Assembly: GCF_026241195.1 (NCBI RefSeq)
Contig: NZ_JAPFQO010000003.1
Coordinates: forward strand, 124,001 to 188,000
Source: Pontibacter anaerobius
Lineage (GTDB): Bacteria > Bacteroidota > Bacteroidia > Cytophagales > Hymenobacteraceae
Direction of reading: 5' to 3'
Length of the DNA: 64,000 bases
Part shown: positions 26,417 through 36,303 of the stretch, piece after piece
Position numbering within the stretch: the first letter of the stretch is position 1
Layout: every line of letters begins with the position of its first letter
The notes under the pieces: model-generated
Told to the model about the DNA's origin: nothing
What the model saw: the letters and a program-made list of their open reading frames with translations, nothing else
Databases searched by the model: none
Position numbers and translations under genes: made by a program

Positions 26417-28132
26417 ATGGCAAACTTAAATACAAAAAGTGTGAAGCAGCGAACCTACGATGCCATCGTGATCGGCTCGGGGATAAGCGGCGGTTGGGCG
26501 GCCAAGGAGCTGACCGAGAAGGGCCTGAAGACCCTGGTGCTGGAGCGGGGACGTGACGTGAAGCACGGAAAGGATTACCCCACCACCAACAAAATGCCCT
26601 ACGAGTTCGAACACCGCGGTGAGGTGCCGCTGGAGATCAGGGAAAAGGAGCCGGTGATCAGCCGCTGCTATGCCTTCCGCGAGGATGCCATGCACTTCTT
26701 TGTGCGGGACTCCGAGCAACCTTATGTGCAGGAGAAGCCTTTCGACTGGATACGGGGCTACCAGGTGGGTGGCAAGTCGCTGATGTGGGCGCGGCAGACA
26801 CAGCGCTGGAGCGACCTGGACTTTGAGGGCCCGGCCCGCGATGGGTTCGCCGTGGACTGGCCTATCCGCTACAAAGACCTGGCTCCCTGGTATAGCTACG
26901 TGGAGAAGTTCGCCGGCATATCGGGGAACAACGACGGCCTGGCAGAGCTACCTGACGGTGACTACCTGCCGGGCTACCCGCTCAACAGCGTGGAGGATTA
27001 CTTTAAGCAACAACTAAAGAATAGTTACGGCAACCGGCACGTGATCAGCGCCCGCTGCGCGCATCTATCCAAGCCAAACCCGATCCACCTGGAGCAGGGC
27101 AGGGGCCAGTGCCAGAACCGCACCCTTTGCCAGCGCGGCTGCCCTTTCGGCGGCTACTTTTCCTCCAATTCCTCGACCCTGCCTTGGGCTGAGCGCACAG
27201 GCAACCTGACGCTGCTGCCGCACTCGGTGGTAGAGTCGGTGATTTATGATGAGAAGGCGGGTAAGGCGACAGGTGTGCGGGTGATCGACGCCAACACCAA
27301 AGACGTGACGGAGTACTATGCCAACATCATCTTCGTAAACGCGGCCGCCCTGAATACCAACAGCATACTCCTGAACTCCACCTCTTCCAGGTTCCCCAAC
27401 GGGCTGGGCAACGATAGCGGGCTACTAGGCAAGTATGTGGCTTTCCATAACTACAGGGCCAGGGTATCAGCCGAGTACGACGGATTGCTGGAGTACGCCA
27501 CAGACGGACGCAACCCGGCGGGTGGGGGCTACATCCCTCGCTTCAGGAACCTGTACAAGCAGGAGACAGACTTTCTGCGTGGTTACGCCGCCGGCTTCAG
27601 TGCCCGCAGGTTCCAGTCTGAGGATCGCTCCGGCTTTGGTGCCGACCTGAAACAGCAACTCTTGAACCCTACGTGGAGCAACTGGAAAGTGGGCTCGCAC
27701 ATGATGGGAGAGACCATTCCGAAAGAGGAGAACTACGTGAGCCTGAACCGGGACCAGAAGGACGCCTGGGGCATGCCGCTGCTCAACATCTCCATCGGCT
27801 ACGACGATAACGATGAGAAGATGGTGAAGGACTACCAGGAGCAGATGACGGAAATGTTTACCAAGGCCGGATTCACGAATATTAAGGTTACGGATTCGAA
27901 CCAGGCCCCGGGACTCGACATACACGAGATGGGTGGCGTACGCATGGGCCAAGACCCGAAAACCTCACTTTTGAACAAGTATAACCAGTTGCACGCCTGC
28001 AAAAACGTATTCGTAACCGACGGCGCCTGCATGACTTCCACCTCAACCCAAAACCCTTCTTTAACTTATATGGCTTTAACAGCCCGCGCCGCGGACTATG
28101 CCGTGAGCGAGATGAAGAAAGGGAACCTGTAA
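26417..28132 (+). CDS. GMC-family FAD-dependent oxidoreductase
   Basis: 571 aa. N-terminal FAD-binding motif AIVIGSGISGGWAAKEL with the acidic end LVLERG; GGKSLMWARQTQRW is a GMC signature region. The motif CQNRTLCQRGCPFGGYF contains a Cys cluster found in members of the subunit-3-linked subgroup. The C-terminal active-site region is GACMTSTSTQNPSLTYMALTARAADY, with Asn as the second catalytic position. It has no signal of its own, so it is probably exported with the small subunit and oxidises a sugar or polyol in the periplasm. Substrate unknown. Expected partner: a c-type cytochrome not encoded next to it. Confidence 0.9.
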   Translation: MANLNTKSVKQRTYDAIVIGSGISGGWAAKELTEKGLKTLVLERGRDVKHGKDYPTTNKMPYEFEHRGEVPLEIREKEPVISRCYAFREDAMHFFVRDSEQPYVQEKPFDWIRGYQVGGKSLMWARQTQRWSDLDFEGPARDGFAVDWPIRYKDLAPWYSYVEKFAGISGNNDGLAELPDGDYLPGYPLNSVEDYFKQQLKNSYGNRHVISARCAHLSKPNPIHLEQGRGQCQNRTLCQRGCPFGGYFSSNSSTLPWAERTGNLTLLPHSVVESVIYDEKAGKATGVRVIDANTKDVTEYYANIIFVNAAALNTNSILLNSTSSRFPNGLGNDSGLLGKYVAFHNYRARVSAEYDGLLEYATDGRNPAGGGYIPRFRNLYKQETDFLRGYAAGFSARRFQSEDRSGFGADLKQQLLNPTWSNWKVGSHMMGETIPKEENYVSLNRDQKDAWGMPLLNISIGYDDNDEKMVKDYQEQMTEMFTKAGFTNIKVTDSNQAPGLDIHEMGGVRMGQDPKTSLLNKYNQLHACKNVFVTDGACMTSTSTQNPSLTYMALTARAADYAVSEMKKGNL

Positions 28133-28153
28133 GCATGTAGCCAGCATCACGAT

Positions 28154-28199
28154 AAAAAAACAGGGCCTGTCAGCATTAAGTTGGCAGGCCCTGTTTTTG
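28154..28199. terminator. Bidirectional intrinsic terminator between GMC gene and xylA
   Basis: Stem AACAGGGCCTGTCA / TGGCAGGCCCTGTT with one mismatch, flanked by an A run (left) and T run (right). Lies between convergent genes and can stop both. Confidence 0.9.
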
Positions 28200-28249
28200 T
28201 GTAAATTAAGTATAAACTCTACCCAGGTAGAGCAAAGTATAAGTGCGCT

Positions 28250-29581
28250 TTAGATGTAGCGGTTGATCAGGTTCTCCAGGTACTCCTGTCTGCCGCTACT
28301 TGCCTCTGGCTCGCCGTTTTCTGCGGCATAGTTGCGCAAATCCTCCAGCGTCAGCTTGCCTTCCTCAAACGCCTTGCCCTGGCCGCTGTCGAAGGAGGCG
28401 TAGCGCTCCCGGCGGATATTTTGGTACTCGGAGTTTTGCAGGATGCTGTCGGCTGTGATGAGGGCGCGGGCGAAGGTGTCGGCGCCGCCGATGTGGGCAT
28501 AGAACAGGTCGGCCGGGTCCGTGGAGTTCCTGCGGATCTTCGCGTCGAAGTTGATGCCACCGCCCTGTAGGCCACCTGCCTCCAGGAACACCAGCATGGC
28601 CTCTGTAATCTCATTGATATTGTTCGGGAACTGGTCTGTATCCCAGCCGTTCTGATAGTCACCGCGGTTGGCATCAATGGAGCCCAGCAGTCCGGCATCG
28701 GCGGCCACCTGCAGCTCGTGCTGGAAAGTATGGCCGGCCAGCGTGGCGTGGTTCACCTCGATGTTCAGCTTAAAGTCGTCGAGAAGGTCGTACTGGCGCA
28801 GGAAGCCGATTACCGTAGCTGAGTCGTAGTCGTACTGGTGTTTGGTCGGCTCCATCGGCTTTGGCTCGATAAAGAAGGTGCCTTTAAAGCCCTGCTGGCG
28901 GGCATAGTCTTTGGCTGAATGCAGGAACTTGGCGAAGTGCTCCTGCTCGCGCTTCATGTTTGTGTTGAGCAGCGTCATGTAGCCTTCGCGACCGCCCCAG
29001 AACACGTAGTTTTCGCCGTTTAGCGCGATGGTGGCGTCCAGTGCAGCCTTTACCTGTGCGGCGGCATGCGTAAGCACATGAAAATCGGGGTTGGTAGAGG
29101 CGCCGTTCATGTAGCGGCTGTGCGAGAACACGTTAGCTGTGCCCCACAGCAGCTTCAAGCCCGTTTCACGTTGTTTTTCCTGGGCGTACTCCACCATGAT
29201 CTGCAGCCTTCTTTCGTTTTCGGCCACATTGTTGGTATAGTCCACCACGTCCACGTCGTGGAAGCAGTAGTAGGGCATGCCGATCTTGGTGATAAACTCA
29301 AAGGCCGCGTCCATCTTGTCTTTCGCCCGCTCAATCGGGTTTGCCTTCTCGTTCCACTTGAATTTCAGGGTCGGGCCGCCGAAGGGGTCAGAGCCGTCTG
29401 CGTTGAAAGAGTGCCAGTAGGCCACCGCGAAGCGCAGGTGCTCCTTCAGCGTCTTGCCCGCTACCACGCGGTTCTCGTCGTACCAGCGGTATGCCAGCGG
29501 GTTATCCGACTCCATGCCTTCAAACTTAATCTTATCAATATCTTTAAAATACGCTGTCTGGGTTAAAGTATGGTTTGCCAT
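28250..29581 (-). CDS. xylA: Xylose isomerase
   Basis: 443 aa, the length of class II xylose isomerases. Catalytic and metal-site motifs visible: [10 protein letters not shown] (catalytic His and Asp), [36 protein letters not shown], and GSIDANRGD. It interconverts D-xylose and D-xylulose in the cytoplasm. xylB lies 40 bp upstream on the same strand, so the order of transcription is xylB then xylA. No xylose transporter or regulator is adjacent. Confidence 0.97.
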   Translation of the reverse strand: MANHTLTQTAYFKDIDKIKFEGMESDNPLAYRWYDENRVVAGKTLKEHLRFAVAYWHSFNADGSDPFGGPTLKFKWNEKANPIERAKDKMDAAFEFITKIGMPYYCFHDVDVVDYTNNVAENERRLQIMVEYAQEKQRETGLKLLWGTANVFSHSRYMNGASTNPDFHVLTHAAAQVKAALDATIALNGENYVFWGGREGYMTLLNTNMKREQEHFAKFLHSAKDYARQQGFKGTFFIEPKPMEPTKHQYDYDSATVIGFLRQYDLLDDFKLNIEVNHATLAGHTFQHELQVAADAGLLGSIDANRGDYQNGWDTDQFPNNINEITEAMLVFLEAGGLQGGGINFDAKIRRNSTDPADLFYAHIGGADTFARALITADSILQNSEYQNIRRERYASFDSGQGKAFEEGKLTLEDLRNYAAENGEPEASSGRQEYLENLINRYI

Positions 29582-29621
29582 ATGGTTGATGGTTTAGCTG
29601 TGTTATAGTTTCAGGTTGAGG

Positions 29622-31106
29622 TTATTCATCGTTTAGCTGCTTATCCAGCAGGGCTTTCCACTCCTGGTACACCGGCTCGTACCGGTCAATGGCCTTCGGC
29701 TCTATGACCTGTAGCTTTTTAAAGTTGGAGAAGGCTTCCTCCTCGGAAGAGAAGGCCTTGGCGCCAATGCCTGCCCCCAGCGCGGCGCCTATGCTGCCAT
29801 CGTTCTGATATAGTTCTACCGGCACATGCGTGGCGTTCACGAAGGCCTCGGTAAAAGTATGGCTCAGGAAGAGGTTGGCCTTGCCTGCACGGATGATGCT
29901 CGGGTTCATGCCGCTCTCGCGCATAATATCCAGACCGTAGCGGAAAGCGAAGGCAATGCCTTCCTGCACGGCCCTGAACATGTGGGCCTTGCCGTGCTGG
30001 TTCAGGTCGATGTGGTGGAAGTGCGTTCCTACGATCTTGTTATTGAGCATGCGCTCGGCACCGTTGCCGAAGGGGATCACGCGCAAACCGTTGCTGCCAA
30101 TACCTACACCGGCGGCAAGCTCATTCATATCGGCATAGCTCAGCCCGGCGCCGGCCGTGTTTTTAACCCAGCGGTTTATACTTCCGGTGCCATTAATGCA
30201 AAGCAGCACACCCAATCGTTTTTCCTCTTCTTTGTAGTTGACGTGGGCAAAGGTGTTCACGCGCGACTGCGGATCGTAGATCAGCTTGTCGCTCACCCCA
30301 TAGATGACGCCCGAGGTGCCGGCTGTAGCGGCTACCTCGCCCGGCTTCAGCACGTTCAGGGAAAGGGCGTTGTTCGGCTGGTCGCCGGACTTGTAGGTAA
30401 CCGGTAAGCCCGCTCTAAGGCCGAGTTCCTCGGCTACAGCGCTGGTTACCCGGCCATGTTCTGAGAAAACCGGGTTTATCCCCGGTATCAGTGATTTATC
30501 AAACCTAAAATGGTTTAGCACATCCCCCGATAATGCGTCATCCTGAAAATCCCAGAACACGCCCTCCGACAGGGCCGACACGCTGGTGGTAATGTTGCCT
30601 GTCAGCTTCATGGCCACGTAGTCGCCGGGAAGCATGATCTTGTCGATGTTATAGTATAGCTCCGGCTCGTTGGCCTTTACCCAGGCCAGCTTGGAGGCCG
30701 TGAAGTTGCCCGGGGAGTTGAGCAGGCGCGAGAGGCTTTTTTCTTCGCCAATCACTTTGAATGCTTTGTTGCCGATCTCCACGGCGCGGCTGTCGCACCA
30801 GATAATGGCGTTGCGCAAGGCCTGCTGCGCCTCGTTCACGACCACCAGCCCGTGCATCTGGTAAGCGATGCCAATGGCGCCGATATCCTTTGGGTTATAC
30901 CTGTCGGTGGCCTGTGACTTGCGTATGGCAGCTTTGGCATGCTCCCACCACATCTCCGGCGACTGCTCGGCCCAGCCGGGCCTGGGAGAGATGATATCGG
31001 ACTCTTCATCGGGATACTGCGCCGAAGCAACACATGCTTGTGTCTGGGCGTCAACCACCGATACCTTGATAGATGATGTTCCTACGTCTATACCTAGTAA
31101 AAGCAT
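29622..31106 (-). CDS. xylB: Xylulokinase
   Basis: 494 aa, FGGY kinase family. N-terminal phosphate motif GIDVGTSSIKVSVVD, catalytic Asp region MLPGDYVAMKLTG, SGDQPNNALSLNVLKPGE, AGTSGVIYG and the C-terminal RAGKANLFLSHTFTEAF (the family usually has GGGA/SP here; the glycine-rich box looks weakened). It phosphorylates D-xylulose to xylulose 5-phosphate, feeding the pentose phosphate pathway. First gene of a two-gene xylBA operon. Confidence 0.93.
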   Translation of the reverse strand: MLLLGIDVGTSSIKVSVVDAQTQACVASAQYPDEESDIISPRPGWAEQSPEMWWEHAKAAIRKSQATDRYNPKDIGAIGIAYQMHGLVVVNEAQQALRNAIIWCDSRAVEIGNKAFKVIGEEKSLSRLLNSPGNFTASKLAWVKANEPELYYNIDKIMLPGDYVAMKLTGNITTSVSALSEGVFWDFQDDALSGDVLNHFRFDKSLIPGINPVFSEHGRVTSAVAEELGLRAGLPVTYKSGDQPNNALSLNVLKPGEVAATAGTSGVIYGVSDKLIYDPQSRVNTFAHVNYKEEEKRLGVLLCINGTGSINRWVKNTAGAGLSYADMNELAAGVGIGSNGLRVIPFGNGAERMLNNKIVGTHFHHIDLNQHGKAHMFRAVQEGIAFAFRYGLDIMRESGMNPSIIRAGKANLFLSHTFTEAFVNATHVPVELYQNDGSIGAALGAGIGAKAFSSEEEAFSNFKKLQVIEPKAIDRYEPVYQEWKALLDKQLNDE

Positions 31107-31313
31107 AAAGAATTATAGGTTAAGTGAGTCCAATACAATAAAGTTAAGCAGAACTACCGGCCCTATATTTATGGATGAAGAACAGCGGTAGCTGGTCAGC
31201 CCTTATCTAAGAAAAGAGCTGCGTTAATAAATTTCAAAGTGCTGTATCAAACCGTAATATCTATAAACTACCTTAAACGGTTAGAGCCAATGAACTTAAA
31301 AATATAGTCTGAC

Positions 31314-32213
31314 TTATTCAATAAAAAATCTGTACACCATTTCCGATACCTGGGACATGGCCGCTATGCCTGCTTCCTCATCCTGCAGGTTCTTAGACAG
31401 CAGCACCAGCACATAGCGCCGTCCATCGTGAAGCATAACGATGCCGGAGTCGTGGCGCACACCGGTTATCCAGCCGGTTTTGTGGGCGACCTTTACCTCG
31501 CTCGGAAGCTTTGCCGGGATGATCTCCCTGTGCTGTTGGTCTAGCAGGATGTTTATCATTTCCCTGGAGGCCTTTGGGTTGACGGCTTTACCCACTGCTA
31601 ACCGCTCAAAAATCACCATCAGGTCGTAAGCGGTGGTGGTGTTGCTGAGCCCCTGCTCGTAGGCCTTTGCATCCTCCACACCCCGAAGCACCTGAATGTC
31701 CTTGGCTCCCATCTCGCGCATGGTTTGCGTAACCCGATTGGCGTCCAGTTTCTCAATGACCAAATTAGTGGCCAGGTTGCTGCTTTGGATGATCATCTTA
31801 TAGAGCAACTCTGAAATAGGGCGTTTCTGGCCGAGCATAGTATAAAGCTCCTGCTCACTGTCATCCTCCGCCGAAATGCTGAACGGGCTGCCGTCCACGA
31901 TGCTTTTAAACTCATTCTTAACAAGTATGGAGTCTGACAAGGAAAAGCTTCCTGCCGCGGCCTGTTTGTAAGCCTCAATCAGTACGGGCGTTTTCATGGT
32001 GCTGGCCGCATGGAACGTCTCGCGCTCGTTTATCAGAAGTTCCTCTCCGGTGGCCAGGTCCTTGAAGGCGATGGCGAAAACACCCTCCTGCTTTTCAAAA
32101 ACTTCTGCTATTTGCCGTCGTAGCTGACTCATACTTTTATTCTGTTTGGAGACATTGCACCCCACCAGCAGTAGTAACAGGGCAGGCAAGTATAAAATTA
32201 CCCTTAAATGCAT
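31314..32213 (-). CDS. Class A beta-lactamase-family serine hydrolase (lipoprotein)
   Basis: I place the start at the ATG whose complement ends at 32213 (MHLRVILYLPALLLLLVGC), a proper lipoprotein signal; upstream in-frame ATGs at 32222 and 32255 only add a polar tail. Catalytic motifs: S-T-M-K in HAASTMKTPVL (active Ser and Lys), S-S-N in QSSNLATNLV (the SDN loop with Ser for Asp), and K-T-G in VAHKTGWITG. RGVEDAKAYEQGL lies where the omega loop is expected. The SDN change and chromosomal context leave it open whether it hydrolyses beta-lactams or cell-wall substrates. Divergent from the GH2 gene. Confidence 0.87.
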   Translation of the reverse strand: MHLRVILYLPALLLLLVGCNVSKQNKSMSQLRRQIAEVFEKQEGVFAIAFKDLATGEELLINERETFHAASTMKTPVLIEAYKQAAAGSFSLSDSILVKNEFKSIVDGSPFSISAEDDSEQELYTMLGQKRPISELLYKMIIQSSNLATNLVIEKLDANRVTQTMREMGAKDIQVLRGVEDAKAYEQGLSNTTTAYDLMVIFERLAVGKAVNPKASREMINILLDQQHREIIPAKLPSEVKVAHKTGWITGVRHDSGIVMLHDGRRYVLVLLSKNLQDEEAGIAAMSQVSEMVYRFFIE

Positions 32214-32466
32214 TGTACCCATGTTGCTGTTTTTTGTGAAGTTAACGGTTTGCAATCCAAAAAGGTAGTAGTCACGGTCTTCTTTTCAGGTGGGGATGCT
32301 TATGCGGTGTAGAAGCGGTTTAGCCAGCACCAAGGCCTGCCTGCAGAGAGGGGTTCTTGGGAAATATTTAGTACTTTTACTGTTGGTACATCAACGGCAG
32401 CGGACTCTAGAGTTTCTGCCAGGAAATTGGTGTAAAGCAGATATAACTATATATACATAAATCGCT

Positions 32467-34881
32467 GTGATAGCCCAAAAGAATAAGTTTACACTTCCTT
32501 TTACCTTCCTGTTTCTCTGCTGCGCTTTGTTGCTGGCCGGGTGCAAAAGTATAACCGAGCCTGCTGGAAGTACGCATGAGCGTACCGCCGCAGTGCAAAG
32601 CTTTAACGAGGACTGGGAGTTTGCGAAAGACGTGGATTCCGCTGCAGTTTTTGGGAACCAGGCCGCTAGCCTGAGTTGGGAGCAAGTGGCGCTGCCGCAT
32701 ACCGCTAACATAGAGCCGATCCGGAAAACAGCCCAGCAGTGGCAGGGTACAGCCTTCTACCGCAAGTCGTTTCGTGTGCCTGCTGCCGATAAAGGAAAGC
32801 ATATCGCCCTTAAGTTTGAGGCGGCCATGCAGGTGGCGGATGTATACCTGAACGGGCAACACATTTTCCGGCACCTGGGCGGCTACCTGCCTTTTTATGT
32901 AGATATCTCGGACCAGGCAAAGTATGGTGCGGAGAACGTGGTGCTGGTAAAGCTCAACAACGAGGACAACCCCAACGTGGCACCCGGCAAACCGCTCGCC
33001 GACCTGGACTTTAACTATTACAGCGGCATCTACCGCAACGCCTTCCTCATCACAAAGGATAAACTGCACATTTCGGATGCCGTAGCCGCTAACCGCGTGG
33101 CTGGCGGAGGCGTTTTACTGAACTACCAAAACGTGAGCAAGCAAGCCGCCACGCTGCAGGTGCAAACGGAGCTGAAGAATGACCACGCCGAGCAGCGGGA
33201 GGCGCAAGTCAGAATTATACTTGCGGAAAGCAGCGGCAACAAAATAGGGGAGGCGCTCTCCGAAAGTATGGCCGTGCAGCCAGGCGACTTCGGAACCTTC
33301 CGGCAAAGTATAAACATCACCAACCCGAAGCTGTGGTCGCCGGACGCGCCATACTTGTACACGCTTACCGTAGAACTGCTGCAGGACGGCAAGGTGCTGG
33401 ACAGCCAACCTGTAAAAACAGGCGTGAAAACTTTCCGGTTTGCCAAAGATGGCTTTTACCTGAACGGCGAGAAACTGTTTCTGCGCGGCACCAACCGCCA
33501 CCAGGAGTATCCCTACATCGGCTACGCCCTTTCTGATAACGCCAACTTCCGCGATGCCTGGAAGATAAAGGAGGCCGGTTTCAACTTCGTGCGTTTGTCG
33601 CACTACCCGCAGTCGCCGGCTTTTATGGAGGCCTGCGATGAACTGGGGCTGCTGGTGATGGATGCCATTCCGGGTTGGCAGTTTTTCGGGGATGCCGGGT
33701 TTCAGAAGAACGCCCTGCAGGATGTGCGCGACATGGTGCGCCGCGACCGGAATCATACTTCGGTTATACTTTGGGAGGCCTCTCTGAACGAATCGGGCAT
33801 GACGAAGGAGTTTATGCTGCAGGCCCACCAGGCTGTGCACGAGGAGCTGCCAATCGATAACGTTTATACTTGCGGCTGGCTCGACGAAGTGTACGATGTG
33901 TTCATCCCGGCCAGGCAGCACGGCAAGGCCCCCGACTACTGGAACAAGTATGGCAAAGACAAACCGCTATTCATTGCCGAGTACGGCGACTGGGAGTACT
34001 ATGCCCAGAATGCCGGTTTCAACCAGAAAGAATTTGCCAACCTGAAGGAGGAGGAGAGAACCTCGCGGCAGCTGCGCGGGGCTGGCCAGAAGCGGCTGTT
34101 GCAGCAGGCCCTCAACTACCAGGAGGCCCACAGCAGCAACCTGCAGGGGCCAGCCGTAGGCGATGCCAACTGGCTCATGTACGACTATAAGCGCGGCTAC
34201 GCCGATGATATTGAATCCTCCGGCATCATGGACATCGTGCGCCTGCCGAAGTTCGCCTACTATTTTTACCAGAGCCAGGCCGGGCCAGATCTTGATGCAA
34301 CAGCCACATTCCATAAGCCAATGGTGTTTATCGCTAATTACTGGAACGACCATGCCCTAAAGACGGTAAAAGTATACAGCAACTGCGACGAGGTGGAGCT
34401 GCAGCTGAACGGTAAAACCATCGCGCGCCAGAAACCTGACCAGGACCGAAACTCCACGCACCTGCAGCACCCGCCGTTTACCTTTGAGGTACCCAGGTAT
34501 GAGGCAGGCACCCTCACGGCTATCGGCTACATCAATAACAGCAAAGCAGCCACGCATGAGCAGAAAACCGCGGGCAAACCCGCCAGGCTTATACTTCGCG
34601 CCGACTTCAGCGGCAAAAAGCTAGCGGCCGGGAAGAACGATGTGGTGTTTGTGTATGCCAGCATTACAGACGCCAGCGGAACCGTGGTGCCGGATGCGAT
34701 CGATTCCGTCACGTTTTCAGTAGAAGGCGATGGCGAGGTAATGGGCGCGCAGACGGTGCAGGCCGAGGCAGGCATCGCTGCTATACTTGTAAAAGCCGGA
34801 AAGCAGGCCAGCTCCATCAGAGTACAGGCACAGGCGGAAGGCCTGGAGGCAGCAAGCTATACGTTGGAAGCCGTTAGATAA
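32467..34881 (+). CDS. Glycoside hydrolase family 2 lipoprotein (beta-galactosidase/glucuronidase-like)
   Basis: 804 aa. Signal with lipobox LLLAGC. The domains in order are an N-terminal jelly roll (about 40-195; WQGTAFYRKSFRVP), an Ig-like domain (about 200-305), and a TIM barrel (about 305-600; GVKTFRFAKDGFYLNGEKLFLRGTNRHQEYPY). Next come a DUF4982-type segment (VKVYSNCDEVELQLNGKTI) and a C-terminal Ig-like domain. The acid/base is Glu442 in WEASLNESG and the nucleophile Glu505 in PLFIAEYGD. It is periplasmic or surface anchored. galK, galT and a sugar symporter follow, so a galactoside substrate is likely. The start leaves little leader; RBS unclear. Confidence 0.9.
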   Translation: MIAQKNKFTLPFTFLFLCCALLLAGCKSITEPAGSTHERTAAVQSFNEDWEFAKDVDSAAVFGNQAASLSWEQVALPHTANIEPIRKTAQQWQGTAFYRKSFRVPAADKGKHIALKFEAAMQVADVYLNGQHIFRHLGGYLPFYVDISDQAKYGAENVVLVKLNNEDNPNVAPGKPLADLDFNYYSGIYRNAFLITKDKLHISDAVAANRVAGGGVLLNYQNVSKQAATLQVQTELKNDHAEQREAQVRIILAESSGNKIGEALSESMAVQPGDFGTFRQSINITNPKLWSPDAPYLYTLTVELLQDGKVLDSQPVKTGVKTFRFAKDGFYLNGEKLFLRGTNRHQEYPYIGYALSDNANFRDAWKIKEAGFNFVRLSHYPQSPAFMEACDELGLLVMDAIPGWQFFGDAGFQKNALQDVRDMVRRDRNHTSVILWEASLNESGMTKEFMLQAHQAVHEELPIDNVYTCGWLDEVYDVFIPARQHGKAPDYWNKYGKDKPLFIAEYGDWEYYAQNAGFNQKEFANLKEEERTSRQLRGAGQKRLLQQALNYQEAHSSNLQGPAVGDANWLMYDYKRGYADDIESSGIMDIVRLPKFAYYFYQSQAGPDLDATATFHKPMVFIANYWNDHALKTVKVYSNCDEVELQLNGKTIARQKPDQDRNSTHLQHPPFTFEVPRYEAGTLTAIGYINNSKAATHEQKTAGKPARLILRADFSGKKLAAGKNDVVFVYASITDASGTVVPDAIDSVTFSVEGDGEVMGAQTVQAEAGIAAILVKAGKQASSIRVQAQAEGLEAASYTLEAVR

Positions 34882-34903
34882 ATAAAATTACATACACGTT
34901 GTA

Positions 34904-34930
34904 CATTCCCCTCCTGAGGGACAGGGAATG
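34904..34930. repeat. Short hairpin before galK
   Basis: CATTCCC (34904-34910) pairs with GGGAATG (34924-34930), with CCTC/GAGG inside. It resembles a short member of the C-rich palindromic repeats elsewhere in the window and overlaps the alternative galK ATG at 34928. Confidence 0.5.
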
Positions 34931-34963
34931 AGACGCCGAAGGCAAAAGCTATACTTACAAAAG

Positions 34964-36124
34964 ATGCTACAAGAGATCAAAGATAAATTTAAGGAACTGT
35001 ATGGGCAGGACCCGGCCATCGTGCGCTCACCGGGCCGCGTGAACCTGATCGGGGAGCACACCGACTACAACAACGGCTTTGTGCTGCCGGCCGCCATCAA
35101 CAAGGAAATATACTTTGCCGTGGCGCCCAACCACACCAGCACCTTTCGTGCCTACGCCTACGATCTGCAGCAGGGTGCTGAGTTTGACCTGGGGCAGGTG
35201 CAGCCTTCCGATATAAGCTGGGCCAATTACCTGTTGGGCGTGATCGCGCAGCTGCAGCAGGCCAATTACGAGGTGAAGGGCTTTGACCTGGTCTACGGCG
35301 GCAACATTCCGATCGGGGCAGGGCTTTCGTCGTCGGCTGCCGTGGAGTGCGGGCTGGCCTATGCTTTAAACCACATCTTCGGGTATGATATCCCGAAGTT
35401 TGACCTGGTGAAGATGGCGCAGATGGCCGAGCACGAGTATGCGGGCGTGAAATGCGGCATCATGGATCAGTTCGCCAGTATGTATGGCCGGCAGAACCAC
35501 GCTGTAAAGCTCGACTGCCGCTCCCTCGACTTCGATTATTACCACCTCGAGATGGCCGATTACCGCATCGTGCTCTGCGATACGCAGGTGAAGCACAACC
35601 TGGCCTCCTCGGAGTATAACACGCGCCGCCAGGAGTGCGAGGCGGGCGTGGCGCACCTGCAGCGCCACTACCCGGAGGTAAAAAGCCTGCGCGACGTGAC
35701 CGTTCCGATGCTGGAGCAGCACCAGGAGGAGTTTGACCCCACTGTATACAAGCGCTGTACCTACATCGTGCACGAGAATATACGCGTGGAGGAGGCCTGC
35801 CGGGCACTGGAGCAGGGCGATATGAAAACCTTTGGGGAGAAGATGTATGCCTCGCACCGCGGCCTGCAGCACAATTACGAAGTAAGCTGTGAGGAGCTGG
35901 ATTTCCTAGTGGACCAGGCAAGGGAGATGGAGAGTGTGCTGGGCGCGCGTATGATGGGCGGGGGGTTCGGCGGCTGTACCATCAACATCGTGCAGCTGGA
36001 GGCGCTGGAGGAGTTTATCCAACGTATGGAGGAGGCCTACAAACTGCAGTTCGGCATCCACCTCAAAACCTACGTGGCCGAGATCGTGGACGGCAGCAGT
36101 CTGGTGGAGCCAGGCCAAGTATAA
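34964..36124 (+). CDS. galK: Galactokinase
   Basis: I use the ATG at 34964 (MLQEIKDKFKELYGQDP); the in-frame ATG at 34928 adds a basic stretch within a hairpin. 386 aa. GHMP kinase motifs: galactokinase signature GRVNLIGEHTDYNNGFVLPAA, ATP-binding GNIPIGAGLSSSAAVE, and MMGGGFGGCTIN near the C-terminus. It phosphorylates galactose to galactose 1-phosphate, the substrate of GalT encoded next. Confidence 0.97.
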   Translation: MLQEIKDKFKELYGQDPAIVRSPGRVNLIGEHTDYNNGFVLPAAINKEIYFAVAPNHTSTFRAYAYDLQQGAEFDLGQVQPSDISWANYLLGVIAQLQQANYEVKGFDLVYGGNIPIGAGLSSSAAVECGLAYALNHIFGYDIPKFDLVKMAQMAEHEYAGVKCGIMDQFASMYGRQNHAVKLDCRSLDFDYYHLEMADYRIVLCDTQVKHNLASSEYNTRRQECEAGVAHLQRHYPEVKSLRDVTVPMLEQHQEEFDPTVYKRCTYIVHENIRVEEACRALEQGDMKTFGEKMYASHRGLQHNYEVSCEELDFLVDQAREMESVLGARMMGGGFGGCTINIVQLEALEEFIQRMEEAYKLQFGIHLKTYVAEIVDGSSLVEPGQV

Positions 36125-36138
36125 AGTATAAGTTTCGA

Positions 36139-36223
36139 TTAACCCACCCCTAACCCCTCCGGGGAGGGGAGTAAATTACTCGTGTAGAAATTCCCCTCTC
36201 GGGAGGGGTTAGGGGTGGGTTAA
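36139..36223. repeat. C-rich palindromic repeat between galK and galT
   Basis: An ~85-bp near-perfect inverted repeat: TTAACCCACCCCTAACCCCT at the left, mirrored by the right end (AGGGGTTAGGGGTGGGTTAA). It folds into one long hairpin inside an apparent operon. It belongs to the same family as those at 42.35, 46.6, 53.3 and 58.0 kb. Confidence 0.85.
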
Positions 36224-36303
36224 AGCCACACTAGCAGTAATCAATTGCAATTTGAATTATCAAGTTGAAGCCCTTTTGGGGCGATAACATAAGAAGCATA
36301 CTA

